Positions 8,444 to 17,446 are shown, counted from the first letter of the stretch. The stretch: 64,000 nt of DNA from Chryseobacterium indologenes (GCF_002025665.1 NZ_CP018786.1:868001-932000); one strand, 5' to 3'. A program made the numbers and translations. Notes: generated from the letters alone by a model not told the origin.

Positions 8444-11400
8444 ATGGCAAAGTTAGAGAATAATAACGAGAATGAGAATAAAAAATCAGTAGCTGAAAAC
8501 CTAGGGGATCAGGTACAGAAAACTGTTGAAAATGTAGAGGGAAAAGTACGGGAAACAGTGAAAGAAGCATCTGAGCTAGCTTCGGATGCTATACATCATC
8601 CTGTGGAAACAGCTGAAGAGTTTGGGAAACAGGCGGTAAAGGATGTTACCAGCTACACTTGGTGGGCAAAACTTCTCTTGATTCTCTTTTGGCTGGGGAT
8701 TTTCCTTGTAGGTGGAGTACTGATTGCCATCAATCTTCCGGTAACAAAAAAATGGGCAGCTGATCAGGCACTAAAGCTTGTTAATAATGATTTTAAATCT
8801 GATTTTTCTACAGAAAGTGTGGATGTAAATTACTTCGGTGATGTTACCATAAAAGGGTTAAAAGTAAAAGACTATAAAGGATTTAATTTTATTACAGCCC
8901 GTGAGTTTCGCGCAGATTCAGACTGGATATCTCTGGCGGTAAATGCCATCTCAGGAAGCAGCAATTCTCTAAGTTTTAACTCTCTTGCTCTTGTGAATGC
9001 TGATGTAAAAGTAATTACTTATAAAGGCGATAGTATATCCAATTTTGTCAGGTTTGTAGAACTCTTTGACAACGGGAAGAAGAGAGATCCAAAGAAACCA
9101 CCTTTTCAGCTGAATTCCAGAATTCAGATTATTGACTCTAAAGTTTCTATTGTTAATGAAAATTCTCCCGGTGAACAAGGAAAATGGCTGACTGCAACAA
9201 AATTTAACTTAAAGGCACCAAACGTAAAAGTCAATGGTCCGAATGTCTCGGCATTAATTAATAATATGTCATTTGTAACTTCAAGGTGGGGGAAATCTCA
9301 TTTTGTAGATACTTTTTCAACAGAACTGTCTCTAACGAAGCAGTTTTTGTCATTAAAAGACCTTACCCTGAATACAGATCATACCTTACTTCAGGGAGAT
9401 ATTAAATTTAATCTTCACGACGGATCCTGGGCTGATTTTGCAGACAAGGTACGTTGGGATATGAATATTCAGCAGGGAAGCCAGCTAAGCGGATACGATA
9501 TCAGTTATTTTGTAACCAACTGGGATAATATTAAACCTTTCAATCTTTCCGGGGTAATGACCGGCCCTTTGAACAAATTCCATCTTGAAAATTTTCTGAT
9601 CAGAAACCCTGATGTGAATATTGCCACCAAAACAATGAAGGTGAATAATTTACTGAAAGGGAATTTTGCTATTGAAACGAAAGAACTTTCCACAGATTTT
9701 ACCTACAAAGATTTAAAAGCGATGATGCCTTCTTTTATCTCCAAAAAGATGAAGAACTTTGCCGATGATTTTGGAAAACTGAAGTACAATGGAACGGCAA
9801 AAGTGAATCCGGATCAGATCTATGTGGATAATGGAAACTTAATGACAGGAATCGGGCAGGCGAAAATCTCCAAGCTTACCTTGACGGGCTACAGTACTGC
9901 TATGCCGAAATATTCCGGTTATCTTGATGTGAAAGATCTCAATACCTCAGTCATCACAAAGAATAAAGCAGTAGGTTTAATTTCCGGTAAATTTGATCTT
10001 AACGGGCAAAGTTTTGATGTTAATACCATGCGTCTGACCACAAAATCTCAGATTGCAAGTATTGAAATTATGGATAAAACGATCAATAATCTGTATCTGG
10101 ATGGTTTATTGGATCATAAAAAATATAACGGGCTCATCACTGTTAATGATGAACAGGCTAAAGCTACGGTCAAAGGATTGATAGATTTCAGTACTTCGAG
10201 AATTGCTATGGATGTGAATGCAGATGTTACTTATCTGAACATGAACTATTTTACCAATAAGCCTGGTAGTCAGGTAGTAAGTGGTCAGGTTGACGGTAAA
10301 ATGGCGATGTCTTCTATCAACGATCTTACCTTAGATGTGAATGCCAATAACCTTCACTTTGCTTCAGCTACACAAAAATATAATATTCCGAATGCCAAGT
10401 TAAAAACGTTTGTTGAAGCAGGCGGTCGTGTGATTGATGTGGATGCTCCGGGAGCAGCTACAGGTAAGATTTCAGGAAAATACAGTCTTGCGGATCTTGC
10501 AGGAATGGTAGAAAATGGAGTAGGGAAAATATTAGTGGGACCACCACCAAGAAAATTATACCGTGGACAGAATTTTGCGTTGAAGTTTGATGTTCAACAG
10601 GGATTGATCAATTATTTCTTACCCGAATTGAGATTGCCACAAGGAGCTCTTGTAGAAGGTGAATATGATGGAAACTCAAACAATCTGATTCTGAATCTTG
10701 ATGCGGCATCTTTAAAATATATTATGACTAAGGAGGAAGAGATTACAGATGCTGATCAGGCGCTGGCATCTTCAAATCCTGATTATAAAATTAATGATCG
10801 TAAGAATCTCAGCAGAGACAGTGCGATGGTGGATAGTGTTAAAGTTAGAATTAACACAGGTGATCTTAACCAGCAATTGTACGCGAAGATTAACAGAGTT
10901 ATTTATAATAAAAATGTGATCAAAGATTTTGAGCTTAAAGGGAATAATGAAAATGGAAATACACTTCATTTAGCCACTGTATTTAAGCATGGAAGTCCTG
11001 ATGACGAGATTAATGAAAAGCTTAAAGAATATGCCATCAATGTGGATCAGTCTACTGATGCGGCCGGAGATTATGTATTCAGGTTTGAACCTACCGAAGT
11101 AAAATTCAATGACGTTACGTGGGCAATAGATACAAGTCCAGAACTGGATCACTCCATTACCTACAGAAAGAAAACCGGAGATTTTGATATCAGAAATCTG
11201 AGAGTTTATTCCGATAAAAGCGCTTTGTTTATTAAAGAAGCCCAGTTTAAGTCTGCGAAAGATTTTTATGTAGATGCAGACATCAACGATTTTGCTGTAG
11301 AAAAACTTCTGGAAATGCAGTCCGGAGGAAATACCATGGATATTAAAGGTCTTGCCAATGGAAGCGTTAAAATCAAAATGGATAAAAGTACCCTCCAGCC

Positions 11401-13234
11401 ACTGGTAGATCTTAACATTGATGATATTAAGATGAATGGTAATGATATGGGAGATATCTCTATTTCTGCTACCAATGGATTCTCACTGAATGTATATGAT
11501 ATTGATGTGAAAGTTCACTCTGCCGGTGTACTGGGAAATAATAGTCTTAATCTGACAGGAACAGTTAACAATAATACATCTTCGCCAATTATTGATCTTA
11601 CAGCAGAAATGCGTGATTTTGACTTATCATTTACACAGCAGTTTGTGCAGACTATTTTTGGAAACCTTCGTGGAAAAGCAACAGGTGATCTTAAAATCAA
11701 TGGAAAGCTTAACAACCTTGATTATAATGGAGATATTGCTTTAAAAGATTTTGGATTAAAGCTTCTGTTTACCGGAGTTGATTATTCATTTGATGATACG
11801 GTAATTCAGCTGACCAAAGGACTTGCGATTCTCAACAATATTGAAGTACACGATGGAAGAACCAATTCTAAGGGGAATATTTCCGGTGCGATCCAGTTTG
11901 AAACCCTTTCTTCAATGGGGGTATCTCTCGTAATGAGAGCAGATAACCTGTTGATGCTGAATACTACGCAAAAAGATTTTGACTTGTTCTGGGGAAGAGT
12001 TTACGGACAGGGAGATCTGTACGTGGACGGACCTGTTTCAGGACTAAGTATAACGACTCCTAATATGAAGGCACTTAACGGAAGTACCTTTACCTTTAAT
12101 TCCAGCTCTACTTCCAATGTGGAAGAATTTAAAATGCTGAGGTTCCTGAAAGAAGGAAAAGATGGTCTGATCACGCTGGAAGAAAAGAAAAAAACAGGAG
12201 CCAATATGAACATTGACTTCAATCTGGCAGTAGATAAAGGAACTACTGTAAATGTACTGGTAGGAGACGATGTGGGAAATATTACGGTAAAGGGATCTGC
12301 TGATCCGCTAAGGTTCCATATGAACAGACAGGGAAATATTGCCATGAGCGGTACCTATAAAGTAGATAACGGAACATTTGTCTCTAAAGCTATTCTGAAT
12401 AAAACATTTCAGATTGAAAGAAACAGTAGTATCAGATGGGATGGGGATGCTATGAAACCTACATTAGATATTAATGCCAATTATATAAGAATGGTTTCCA
12501 ATGCAGGAGAATACCTTAGCATGGGAAAACTACAGCCTATAAGTATTTTGCTGCAGGCCCATATTACTCAGTCGTTGGTAGATCCTCAGATTGATCTTAA
12601 TGTAACTGCAATGGATGTATCCAGTCAGGTAAGAGAAACGCTGGCTGCGAAAATGAGCCAGGAAGGAGAGAAAGTTCTCCAGTTTGGTTCTGTATTGCTG
12701 TTGAGTACCTTCAATGTATCCAATACAGGTGGATTTGATGTAAATGTAGGAAATGTAGCAGAGTCTTCCGGATATAATATGCTGTTGAAACAGCTGGGAT
12801 CTGTTCTTAATACGATGAGTAATGAATTCCAGATTGACCTTAATTATGTAAAAGGAGACCAGAATTCCAATTTTGGAGATCGAGCCAATGCAGGAGTAAG
12901 TGTAGCACTTTCCCCAAGAGTTAATATCAAGACCGGTTTGGGTATTCCGTTATCAAAAACAGATGGTGCCCAAAACAATTACCTTTCCACGGAAGGTTCG
13001 GTAGAATATGATTTGTCTAAAAAGAATGACGGTTCACTGGTGATACGTGCTTATTCCAAGCCTACAAACATCGGAATGGTGAGTACAAACGGTTCTGCTA
13101 ATCAAGCCTATGGTGGAGGGGTAGTGTGGAGTAAAAGCTTCAATTCTTTGTTTAAAAAGAAGAAAAAAGACAAAAAAACTTCAGACGCAAAAGGTGAAAT
13201 AAAAACAGATTCTATAAAATCAAATGGTAAATAA
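8444..13234 (+). CDS. tamB: TamB/DUF490-family translocation and assembly protein
   Basis: A very large (1,596 aa) inner-membrane-anchored protein. The frame runs back into tsaD, but the ATG at 8444 (MAKLENNNENENK) is the natural start. Residues 1-74 are charged and predicted amphipathic helical. A single membrane span follows at about 75-97 (LLLILFWLGIFLVGGVLIAI). After it comes a very long region of repeated beta strands, as in TamB/AsmA-type lipid-transport bridges. The last 400 or so residues match the TamB C-terminal domain (NLSMGKLQPISILLQ-like strands, late DVNVGNVAESSGY), ending in a Lys-rich tail. TamB-family proteins span the periplasm and help with outer-membrane protein insertion or lipid transport. 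The cytosolic N-terminal extension is unusual. Confidence 0.9.
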   Translation: MAKLENNNENENKKSVAENLGDQVQKTVENVEGKVRETVKEASELASDAIHHPVETAEEFGKQAVKDVTSYTWWAKLLLILFWLGIFLVGGVLIAINLPVTKKWAADQALKLVNNDFKSDFSTESVDVNYFGDVTIKGLKVKDYKGFNFITAREFRADSDWISLAVNAISGSSNSLSFNSLALVNADVKVITYKGDSISNFVRFVELFDNGKKRDPKKPPFQLNSRIQIIDSKVSIVNENSPGEQGKWLTATKFNLKAPNVKVNGPNVSALINNMSFVTSRWGKSHFVDTFSTELSLTKQFLSLKDLTLNTDHTLLQGDIKFNLHDGSWADFADKVRWDMNIQQGSQLSGYDISYFVTNWDNIKPFNLSGVMTGPLNKFHLENFLIRNPDVNIATKTMKVNNLLKGNFAIETKELSTDFTYKDLKAMMPSFISKKMKNFADDFGKLKYNGTAKVNPDQIYVDNGNLMTGIGQAKISKLTLTGYSTAMPKYSGYLDVKDLNTSVITKNKAVGLISGKFDLNGQSFDVNTMRLTTKSQIASIEIMDKTINNLYLDGLLDHKKYNGLITVNDEQAKATVKGLIDFSTSRIAMDVNADVTYLNMNYFTNKPGSQVVSGQVDGKMAMSSINDLTLDVNANNLHFASATQKYNIPNAKLKTFVEAGGRVIDVDAPGAATGKISGKYSLADLAGMVENGVGKILVGPPPRKLYRGQNFALKFDVQQGLINYFLPELRLPQGALVEGEYDGNSNNLILNLDAASLKYIMTKEEEITDADQALASSNPDYKINDRKNLSRDSAMVDSVKVRINTGDLNQQLYAKINRVIYNKNVIKDFELKGNNENGNTLHLATVFKHGSPDDEINEKLKEYAINVDQSTDAAGDYVFRFEPTEVKFNDVTWAIDTSPELDHSITYRKKTGDFDIRNLRVYSDKSALFIKEAQFKSAKDFYVDADINDFAVEKLLEMQSGGNTMDIKGLANGSVKIKMDKSTLQPLVDLNIDDIKMNGNDMGDISISATNGFSLNVYDIDVKVHSAGVLGNNSLNLTGTVNNNTSSPIIDLTAEMRDFDLSFTQQFVQTIFGNLRGKATGDLKINGKLNNLDYNGDIALKDFGLKLLFTGVDYSFDDTVIQLTKGLAILNNIEVHDGRTNSKGNISGAIQFETLSSMGVSLVMRADNLLMLNTTQKDFDLFWGRVYGQGDLYVDGPVSGLSITTPNMKALNGSTFTFNSSSTSNVEEFKMLRFLKEGKDGLITLEEKKKTGANMNIDFNLAVDKGTTVNVLVGDDVGNITVKGSADPLRFHMNRQGNIAMSGTYKVDNGTFVSKAILNKTFQIERNSSIRWDGDAMKPTLDINANYIRMVSNAGEYLSMGKLQPISILLQAHITQSLVDPQIDLNVTAMDVSSQVRETLAAKMSQEGEKVLQFGSVLLLSTFNVSNTGGFDVNVGNVAESSGYNMLLKQLGSVLNTMSNEFQIDLNYVKGDQNSNFGDRANAGVSVALSPRVNIKTGLGIPLSKTDGAQNNYLSTEGSVEYDLSKKNDGSLVIRAYSKPTNIGMVSTNGSANQAYGGGVVWSKSFNSLFKKKKKDKKTSDAKGEIKTDSIKSNGK
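8448..8455 (-). promoter_or_regulatory. Candidate -7 element of tsaD inside tamB
   Basis: TAACTTTG on the minus strand matches TAnnTTTG and ends 9 bp before the tsaD ATG, within codons 2-4 of tamB. If used, the tsaD mRNA would be almost leaderless. No clear TTG element was found upstream. Confidence 0.4.
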
Positions 13235-13316
13235 TTAGAATATTTTAATGATTTTTATCATCTGTGTTAATTATTGTTAATATTTGATATATATTTTTTA
13301 GTTAAATTATTTTTCG

Positions 13317-13324
13317 TAAATTTG
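13317..13324 (+). promoter_or_regulatory. Candidate -7 element of the Lrp/AsnC gene
   Basis: TAAATTTG matches the TAnnTTTG element and lies 44 bp before the start codon, in a very AT-rich stretch. The -33 partner is not clear. Confidence 0.5.
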
Positions 13325-13368
13325 CAAAAAATACATAGATTTTTTAAAGAAATTGTAATTTAACTAAT

Positions 13369-13839
13369 ATGAACTATCAACTGGACGAAATAGACAAGAA
13401 AATTCTTGATTTCTTAGTAGAAAACACAAGAATGCCTTTTACTGAAATTGCAAAGCAGATGGATGTTTCTGCTGGAACAATTCACGTAAGAGTGAAAAAG
13501 ATGGAAGATGCAGGTATTATTTTGGGATCATCTCTTAACATCGATTATGGTAAGCTGGATTATCACTTTACAGCTTTTATAGGTATCCTTTTGACAAAAT
13601 CAAACCGTACTCAGGAAGTATTGAAAGAATTGTCAACTCTTCCTAACGTAATCGAGGCTAGCGTTATTTCCGGGAAATATAATATTTTCTGTAAAGTAAG
13701 AGCTAAGAATACTGATGATGCTAAAAGAATTATTTACCAGATCGACGACATTCAGGATGTAATGAGAACTGAAAGTATGATCTCTATGGAGGAATTCTTA
13801 AGTGACAAAAACAGACTGATCAACGCAATCTCTGTGTAA
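13369..13839 (+). CDS. Lrp/AsnC family transcriptional regulator
   Basis: A 156-aa protein with the standard Lrp architecture. The N-terminal winged helix-turn-helix (LDEIDKKILDFLVENTRMPF, then TEIAKQMDVSAGTIHVRVKK) spans about residues 5-55. The C-terminal RAM effector/oligomerisation domain (about 65-150) contains VIEASVISGKYNIFCKVRA. Such proteins form dimers to octamers and answer to amino acids. The target is unknown, and no amino-acid gene lies next to it. It has its own promoter-like element and a strong terminator, so it is probably transcribed alone. Confidence 0.93.
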   Translation: MNYQLDEIDKKILDFLVENTRMPFTEIAKQMDVSAGTIHVRVKKMEDAGIILGSSLNIDYGKLDYHFTAFIGILLTKSNRTQEVLKELSTLPNVIEASVISGKYNIFCKVRAKNTDDAKRIIYQIDDIQDVMRTESMISMEEFLSDKNRLINAISV

Positions 13840-13864
13840 GTCAAATTTTAAACGAATAATTATA

Positions 13865-13896
13865 AAAGAACTTATGAAATCTCTCATAAGTTCTTT
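13865..13896 (+). terminator. Terminator of the Lrp/AsnC gene
   Basis: A 13-bp perfect stem AAAGAACTTATGA / TCATAAGTTCTTT with a 6-nt loop, followed by ATTTTTG. Confidence 0.9.
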
Positions 13897-13908
13897 ATTT
13901 TTGTAGGT

Positions 13909-14286
13909 ATGGAAGAATACAGCTATTTTGACGAAGACCCAAAGAAAGGATGGGGATTTATACTGGCATTTGCAGCCTTAATGTTGTTTACTATAATGGG
14001 GCTTGGTATCGATGTGGATGAATATCTGCAGCATGAATATCTTCAGATTCCAAGGTGGTATTTCTATGTGATTTTTTCTATTGATGTACTGATGATGATC
14101 GGGCTGGTGCTGATGTTCTTTTACAGAAAAGTGGGAATCTTTATGTTTCCGGCTTTGCTGGTGCTGCATTTCTTTATGCACAATTACTACCTGTCTACAT
14201 TTTTGTATACAGATGTTACCAACCTTTTCCTGTTTACAGGTTTCGGAATGCTTGCCATTATCCCAAAATGGAAGTTTTTTAAATAA
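13909..14286 (+). CDS. Small integral membrane protein, 125 aa
   Basis: No named family recognised. After a short acidic N-terminus (MEEYSYFDEDPKKGWG) there are four hydrophobic segments: about 15-32, 48-68, 72-92 and 98-118. The loop between the first two is acidic and aromatic (IDVDEYLQHEYLQIP). It sits between the Lrp terminator and a bidirectional terminator, so it is a monocistronic gene, with its ATG only 12 bp past the Lrp hairpin. Its function is unknown. Confidence 0.78.
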   Translation: MEEYSYFDEDPKKGWGFILAFAALMLFTIMGLGIDVDEYLQHEYLQIPRWYFYVIFSIDVLMMIGLVLMFFYRKVGIFMFPALLVLHFFMHNYYLSTFLYTDVTNLFLFTGFGMLAIIPKWKFFK

Positions 14287-14309
14287 AGTTTCAAATACAA
14301 TAAGATAAC

Positions 14310-14342
14310 AAACCGCTTTTAAATCAAATTTAAAAGCGGTTT
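14310..14342. terminator. Bidirectional terminator
   Basis: Perfect 15-bp stem AAACCGCTTTTAAAT / ATTTAAAAGCGGTTT with a 3-nt loop. It separates the plus-strand membrane-protein gene from the minus-strand RiPP operon and can end both. Confidence 0.9.
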
Positions 14343-14368
14343 TCAATTAACAAGGTTTATGGAAAAAA

Positions 14369-15439
14369 TTATCTGAGTTCCAGAGAATTAAAAATTTCCT
14401 GTTTTAAAGGATTTTTTGACCAATCATCCCAAATGCCTGTATAAGGATTGTAGCCACATTTCAGAGGTTTTGATACATTCAGTCCTTTTTTGTTTTTAAC
14501 AGCATTTTCAGTGTATGCCCTGCAGTCTGTGCAGACATAACGGAATTCGCAGTCTTTGCATATTTCAATATGGTCTTTGGTGAGATTCCAGTATTTTTTG
14601 AAATCAGGCTGATTGAGTGTTTCTTCAAGGCTTTGTTGATAGATATTTCCAAAGCTTTCACTCATGAGCGGACAATTTTTGATGTTACCATGCCTATCAA
14701 TGCCTATCTTTTTATACAGGCAGGAATTGTGGTTGATAGCTTCTATAACTTTAGTTATATTCGTATTGAAGTATTTCAAATCCACTTTTCCACACGCAGA
14801 TATTTTCAGGTCATCTTTCAGGAAATGCAGCGAGAAACGGTATTCATCTTTAGCTTTGAAAGGAGGTTTCGAACAATTGTAAAGAATGAGACTGTAAATT
14901 CTTACCGTGTTTTTTTGAAGATCCTGTATAAAAGATAGGTTGATTTTCTGATGAAACGGAGAGAAAATTTCTATTCCGGATAAGACCGAAGTTTTAAAAA
15001 TTTCATCAATTTCTATAAAATCTTTTAAAGCTAACGGGTTCAAACTGTAAATAACCAAATGTTTAACTCCAAGATTTTCTATTGACAGGTATATCTTCTT
15101 TAAGATCCCTATATCTTCCATTTCTATAAAAAGATCTGTTACAGAACTGGGTTCATGATAGTCGTAAGAGAGAGGAAGGAAATTTCTGTCCCAATCATTT
15201 TCAGTAACAAATCCATACTCTTTTTCCAGTAGAAGATTGATGTAGGCCTGAACAATTTCTCTGGATTCTTCATCATAATTTGTCATCATAGTTTCAATAG
15301 AATGAGTTTTCAATTCTACAATGATCTCGTATAACTCCAGAGGATACAGTTCTGATACATTTCTTTGTAGATCCGAAATCAGGATTCTGGTGGTTCCTTT
15401 GGTGATAAGGATATTACTAAATAAGTTGAAGTATTTCAT
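14369..15439 (-). CDS. Grasp-with-spasm SPASM-domain peptide maturase
   Basis: A 356-aa protein of the SPASM maturase type found with an ATP-grasp partner in Bacteroidota RiPP clusters. The C-terminal SPASM region holds C256 in GNIKNCPLM, then C294, C297, C303 and C306 in EICKDCEFRYVCTDCRAY, and C328 in LKCGYNP, enough for auxiliary iron-sulfur clusters. The N-terminal two thirds lacks the CxxxCxxC motif that binds the radical-SAM cluster, so ordinary radical SAM chemistry is not expected from sequence. Its ATG overlaps the stop codon of the preceding 59-aa gene (ATGA). It is the last gene of the operon and probably modifies, or helps present, the 60-aa precursor. Confidence 0.88.
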   Translation of the reverse strand: MKYFNLFSNILITKGTTRILISDLQRNVSELYPLELYEIIVELKTHSIETMMTNYDEESREIVQAYINLLLEKEYGFVTENDWDRNFLPLSYDYHEPSSVTDLFIEMEDIGILKKIYLSIENLGVKHLVIYSLNPLALKDFIEIDEIFKTSVLSGIEIFSPFHQKINLSFIQDLQKNTVRIYSLILYNCSKPPFKAKDEYRFSLHFLKDDLKISACGKVDLKYFNTNITKVIEAINHNSCLYKKIGIDRHGNIKNCPLMSESFGNIYQQSLEETLNQPDFKKYWNLTKDHIEICKDCEFRYVCTDCRAYTENAVKNKKGLNVSKPLKCGYNPYTGIWDDWSKNPLKQEIFNSLELR

Positions 15440-15615
15440 AGTAGCCGGTTCAATGATTTGATAGGTCTTTCTCGTATATAATAATTGGTCTGATATTTTT
15501 CACATTCTAAAACATAGATGACATCATTAGGTTTTGTAAGTTTCTGATCATTGAAGGGTTCAATATGTTTGAAGGTAAGCGGAAGCTTGTTTTTTTCTTT
15601 AACTTTAATTTTCAT
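15436..15615 (-). CDS. Short coupled gene between the two peptide maturases, 59 aa
   Basis: The ATG at 15615 overlaps the stop codon of the ATP-grasp gene (ATGA), and its TGA overlaps the ATG of the SPASM gene in the same way. It encodes 59 aa starting MKIKVKEKNKLPLTFKHIEP and ending PIKSLNRLL. The protein is basic, has one Cys (in LECEKYQ), and has no membrane span or signal. Double stop/start overlap with two maturases is strong evidence that it is translated. No family recognised. It could be a small partner or adaptor of either maturase; this is inference. Confidence 0.8.
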   Translation of the reverse strand: MKIKVKEKNKLPLTFKHIEPFNDQKLTKPNDVIYVLECEKYQTNYYIRERPIKSLNRLL

Positions 15616-16517
15616 AAATAATCTGCTATTTCTTTGTCCAACGAATAGTTACAGGTATGAGACAGTGCAAGAAACTGGCCGATGGTATTAACTTCTAAAA
15701 AGTAAAACTTGCCATCTTTTCCTTTTAAAAAATCAAGTGATCCACAATTAAGATCCAATGATTGCATCAGAAGTTTAATTTTTTCTTCAATGCTAGAGGA
15801 AAGATTGTAGGGAACATTTCTATTAGGTTTTTCTAAATTATATTTTCTGAAATCAGTTTTTGTCTGTTCATCATTTTGAGAAAAAATAGCCATCGAGTAG
15901 CATTTTCCGTTGAGATAAAATGTTCTGATTTCAAATTCTTTATCAACCTTATCCTGAAAGAAAGTAATGAAGAACTTTGCTTTCTCTCTTTCGTGTACCG
16001 TTGAGGTATACATGATACCATTTAAATCTTTATCAATGTCATCCAAAATAGGATTTCCACCAATGGTTTTTACAATAGTTTTATCCAGAGAAACCAGATC
16101 TGTATTATCTGCCAGATAATATTCAGGAATTTCTAAACCTATTTTTTTAGCCTTTTCCAGTACCAGCAGTTTATTAATATCACTATTACTTTCTTTGTTG
16201 ATATGTTTTTTGGATTCCAGGCTTTTTCTTACATAATCTTCCAGCCAATGCTGTACTTCATTCATATGAGCGTTTACAGAAAGGTTTTCATACTTTAAGC
16301 GTTTGATTTTTAATCTGCCTCTTCTGTACCACACGCTTGTGATCTCATCCAGAAAAAAAGAACTTCTGCTACTCCTTAATAGTATTTTTTTGTTCTCCAC
16401 TGCAATTTCAAAAATTTCATCTTCATGAATACGGATGAATTTCTTTTTCATTTCAAGGAGCCATTCTATAATTTTATTAGTGGTTCTTTCATTGTTGTTG
16501 GAAATAATAAGAATCAT
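15612..16517 (-). CDS. Grasp-with-spasm ATP-grasp peptide maturase
   Basis: A 301-aa ATP-grasp ligase of the MvdC/MvdD-like RiPP type. The early SVWYRRGRLK (61-70) matches the WYRR signature of graspetide ligases. The central ATP-binding part includes LVSLDKTIVKTIGG, and the C-terminal metal-binding part ends in FYFLEVNTIGQF (271-282), where Glu and Asn would bind magnesium. Such enzymes activate side-chain carboxylates of Asp or Glu in a precursor and join them to Ser, Thr or Lys as esters or amides. It overlaps the upstream lipoprotein gene and the downstream 59-aa gene by 4 nt each. Confidence 0.92.
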   Translation of the reverse strand: MILIISNNNERTTNKIIEWLLEMKKKFIRIHEDEIFEIAVENKKILLRSSRSSFFLDEITSVWYRRGRLKIKRLKYENLSVNAHMNEVQHWLEDYVRKSLESKKHINKESNSDINKLLVLEKAKKIGLEIPEYYLADNTDLVSLDKTIVKTIGGNPILDDIDKDLNGIMYTSTVHEREKAKFFITFFQDKVDKEFEIRTFYLNGKCYSMAIFSQNDEQTKTDFRKYNLEKPNRNVPYNLSSSIEEKIKLLMQSLDLNCGSLDFLKGKDGKFYFLEVNTIGQFLALSHTCNYSLDKEIADYL

Positions 16518-17380
16518 TTTTTTAAGTAATCTTTTGTGATTTTAGAAGAATGTTGAATACTGGGTATACCTATTTTTTTTCTTTCCTGATTGGCTTTTAT
16601 TGTATCCACAATAGCATCATAGCTTAGATAAACTCCATATATGATTCCTTCTTTACTTATTTGCAGATTGTGGCGGTCTACCATATTGGCATAGTCTTTT
16701 GGAATGCAGTCTCCGGATTGTATATATTCCAGCATTTTAGTTTTGAAATAAGGATATTCTTTTTCACCTATCATGTGACTGAACAAGGGGTGCATAGGCA
16801 TAAACACGCCACCATTTCCAATGAGACCTATTTTTTGTACTGAAGGATAGCCGTAGTTTTCAAAGGTCCATTTCAACAGTTGTGCATTGATTCTGTCATT
16901 CTTTTCCATAAGCTGTGGGTTTCTCCTGCCTTCCGCCTGATCACGGACAAATGCCACGCTGAAAGAATCTACCAGTCGCTTATTCAAACTTTTTTTCCAG
17001 CTTGCAATTCTTTGTTTCACCTCAGTACTGTCGATACCGTATTTTTGAAACAGACCGAAATAGCTTTTTTCTGAACCTTCATAGGGAGCAATCAGAGGGA
17101 TAAGCTTGTATAGACTTTTCTTTCCACCGAAATTCTTTTGATGTTGATCAGCCAGCTTAATATAAGTCTCATATTCTTTGATACGATCTTGATTTTTTGG
17201 AATGTATTTTTTAAATAGTTTTCTGTACTGCTTTATAGCTTTCTCAGGTTGGTTTGCAATCCGGTAAATACTATCAATTTCGTTCACTCTGTTATAGTAA
17301 GCAATATAATCATTGCTTTTACAGGAAAGGACGATGAAGACGGTAATGAGTAAGTATATCAAAATTGAATTTCGTTTCAT
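16514..17380 (-). CDS. DUF6624-like lipoprotein of the RiPP operon
   Basis: A 288-aa protein with a lipoprotein signal peptide: a hydrophobic run, then VLSC with the lipid-bearing Cys at residue 20. The C-terminal half contains RINAQLLKWTFENYGYP followed by QKIGLIGNGGVFMPMHP, resembling the DUF6624 family. The N-terminal half is predicted helical. Its stop overlaps the ATP-grasp start by 4 nt, so it is coupled to the maturases and is likely part of the system, for example in export, processing or self-protection at the membrane. That role is inference. Start at MKRNSILIYL is set by the signal peptide. Confidence 0.78.
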   Translation of the reverse strand: MKRNSILIYLLITVFIVLSCKSNDYIAYYNRVNEIDSIYRIANQPEKAIKQYRKLFKKYIPKNQDRIKEYETYIKLADQHQKNFGGKKSLYKLIPLIAPYEGSEKSYFGLFQKYGIDSTEVKQRIASWKKSLNKRLVDSFSVAFVRDQAEGRRNPQLMEKNDRINAQLLKWTFENYGYPSVQKIGLIGNGGVFMPMHPLFSHMIGEKEYPYFKTKMLEYIQSGDCIPKDYANMVDRHNLQISKEGIIYGVYLSYDAIVDTIKANQERKKIGIPSIQHSSKITKDYLKK

Positions 17381-17424
17381 TGGTAATCAGTATTTATTGG
17401 ATTAACGATACTCTTATTTGTAAA

Positions 17425-17446
17425 AGGGAGGAATTATTTCCTCCCT
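17425..17446 (-). terminator. Hairpin between RiPP precursor and maturase genes
   Basis: AGGGAGGAA pairs with TTCCTCCCT around a 4-nt loop, 28 bp past the precursor stop and 45 bp before the lipoprotein ATG. The T-run is weak, so it may be a leaky terminator or an RNA stabiliser that raises precursor level over the enzymes. Confidence 0.55.
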
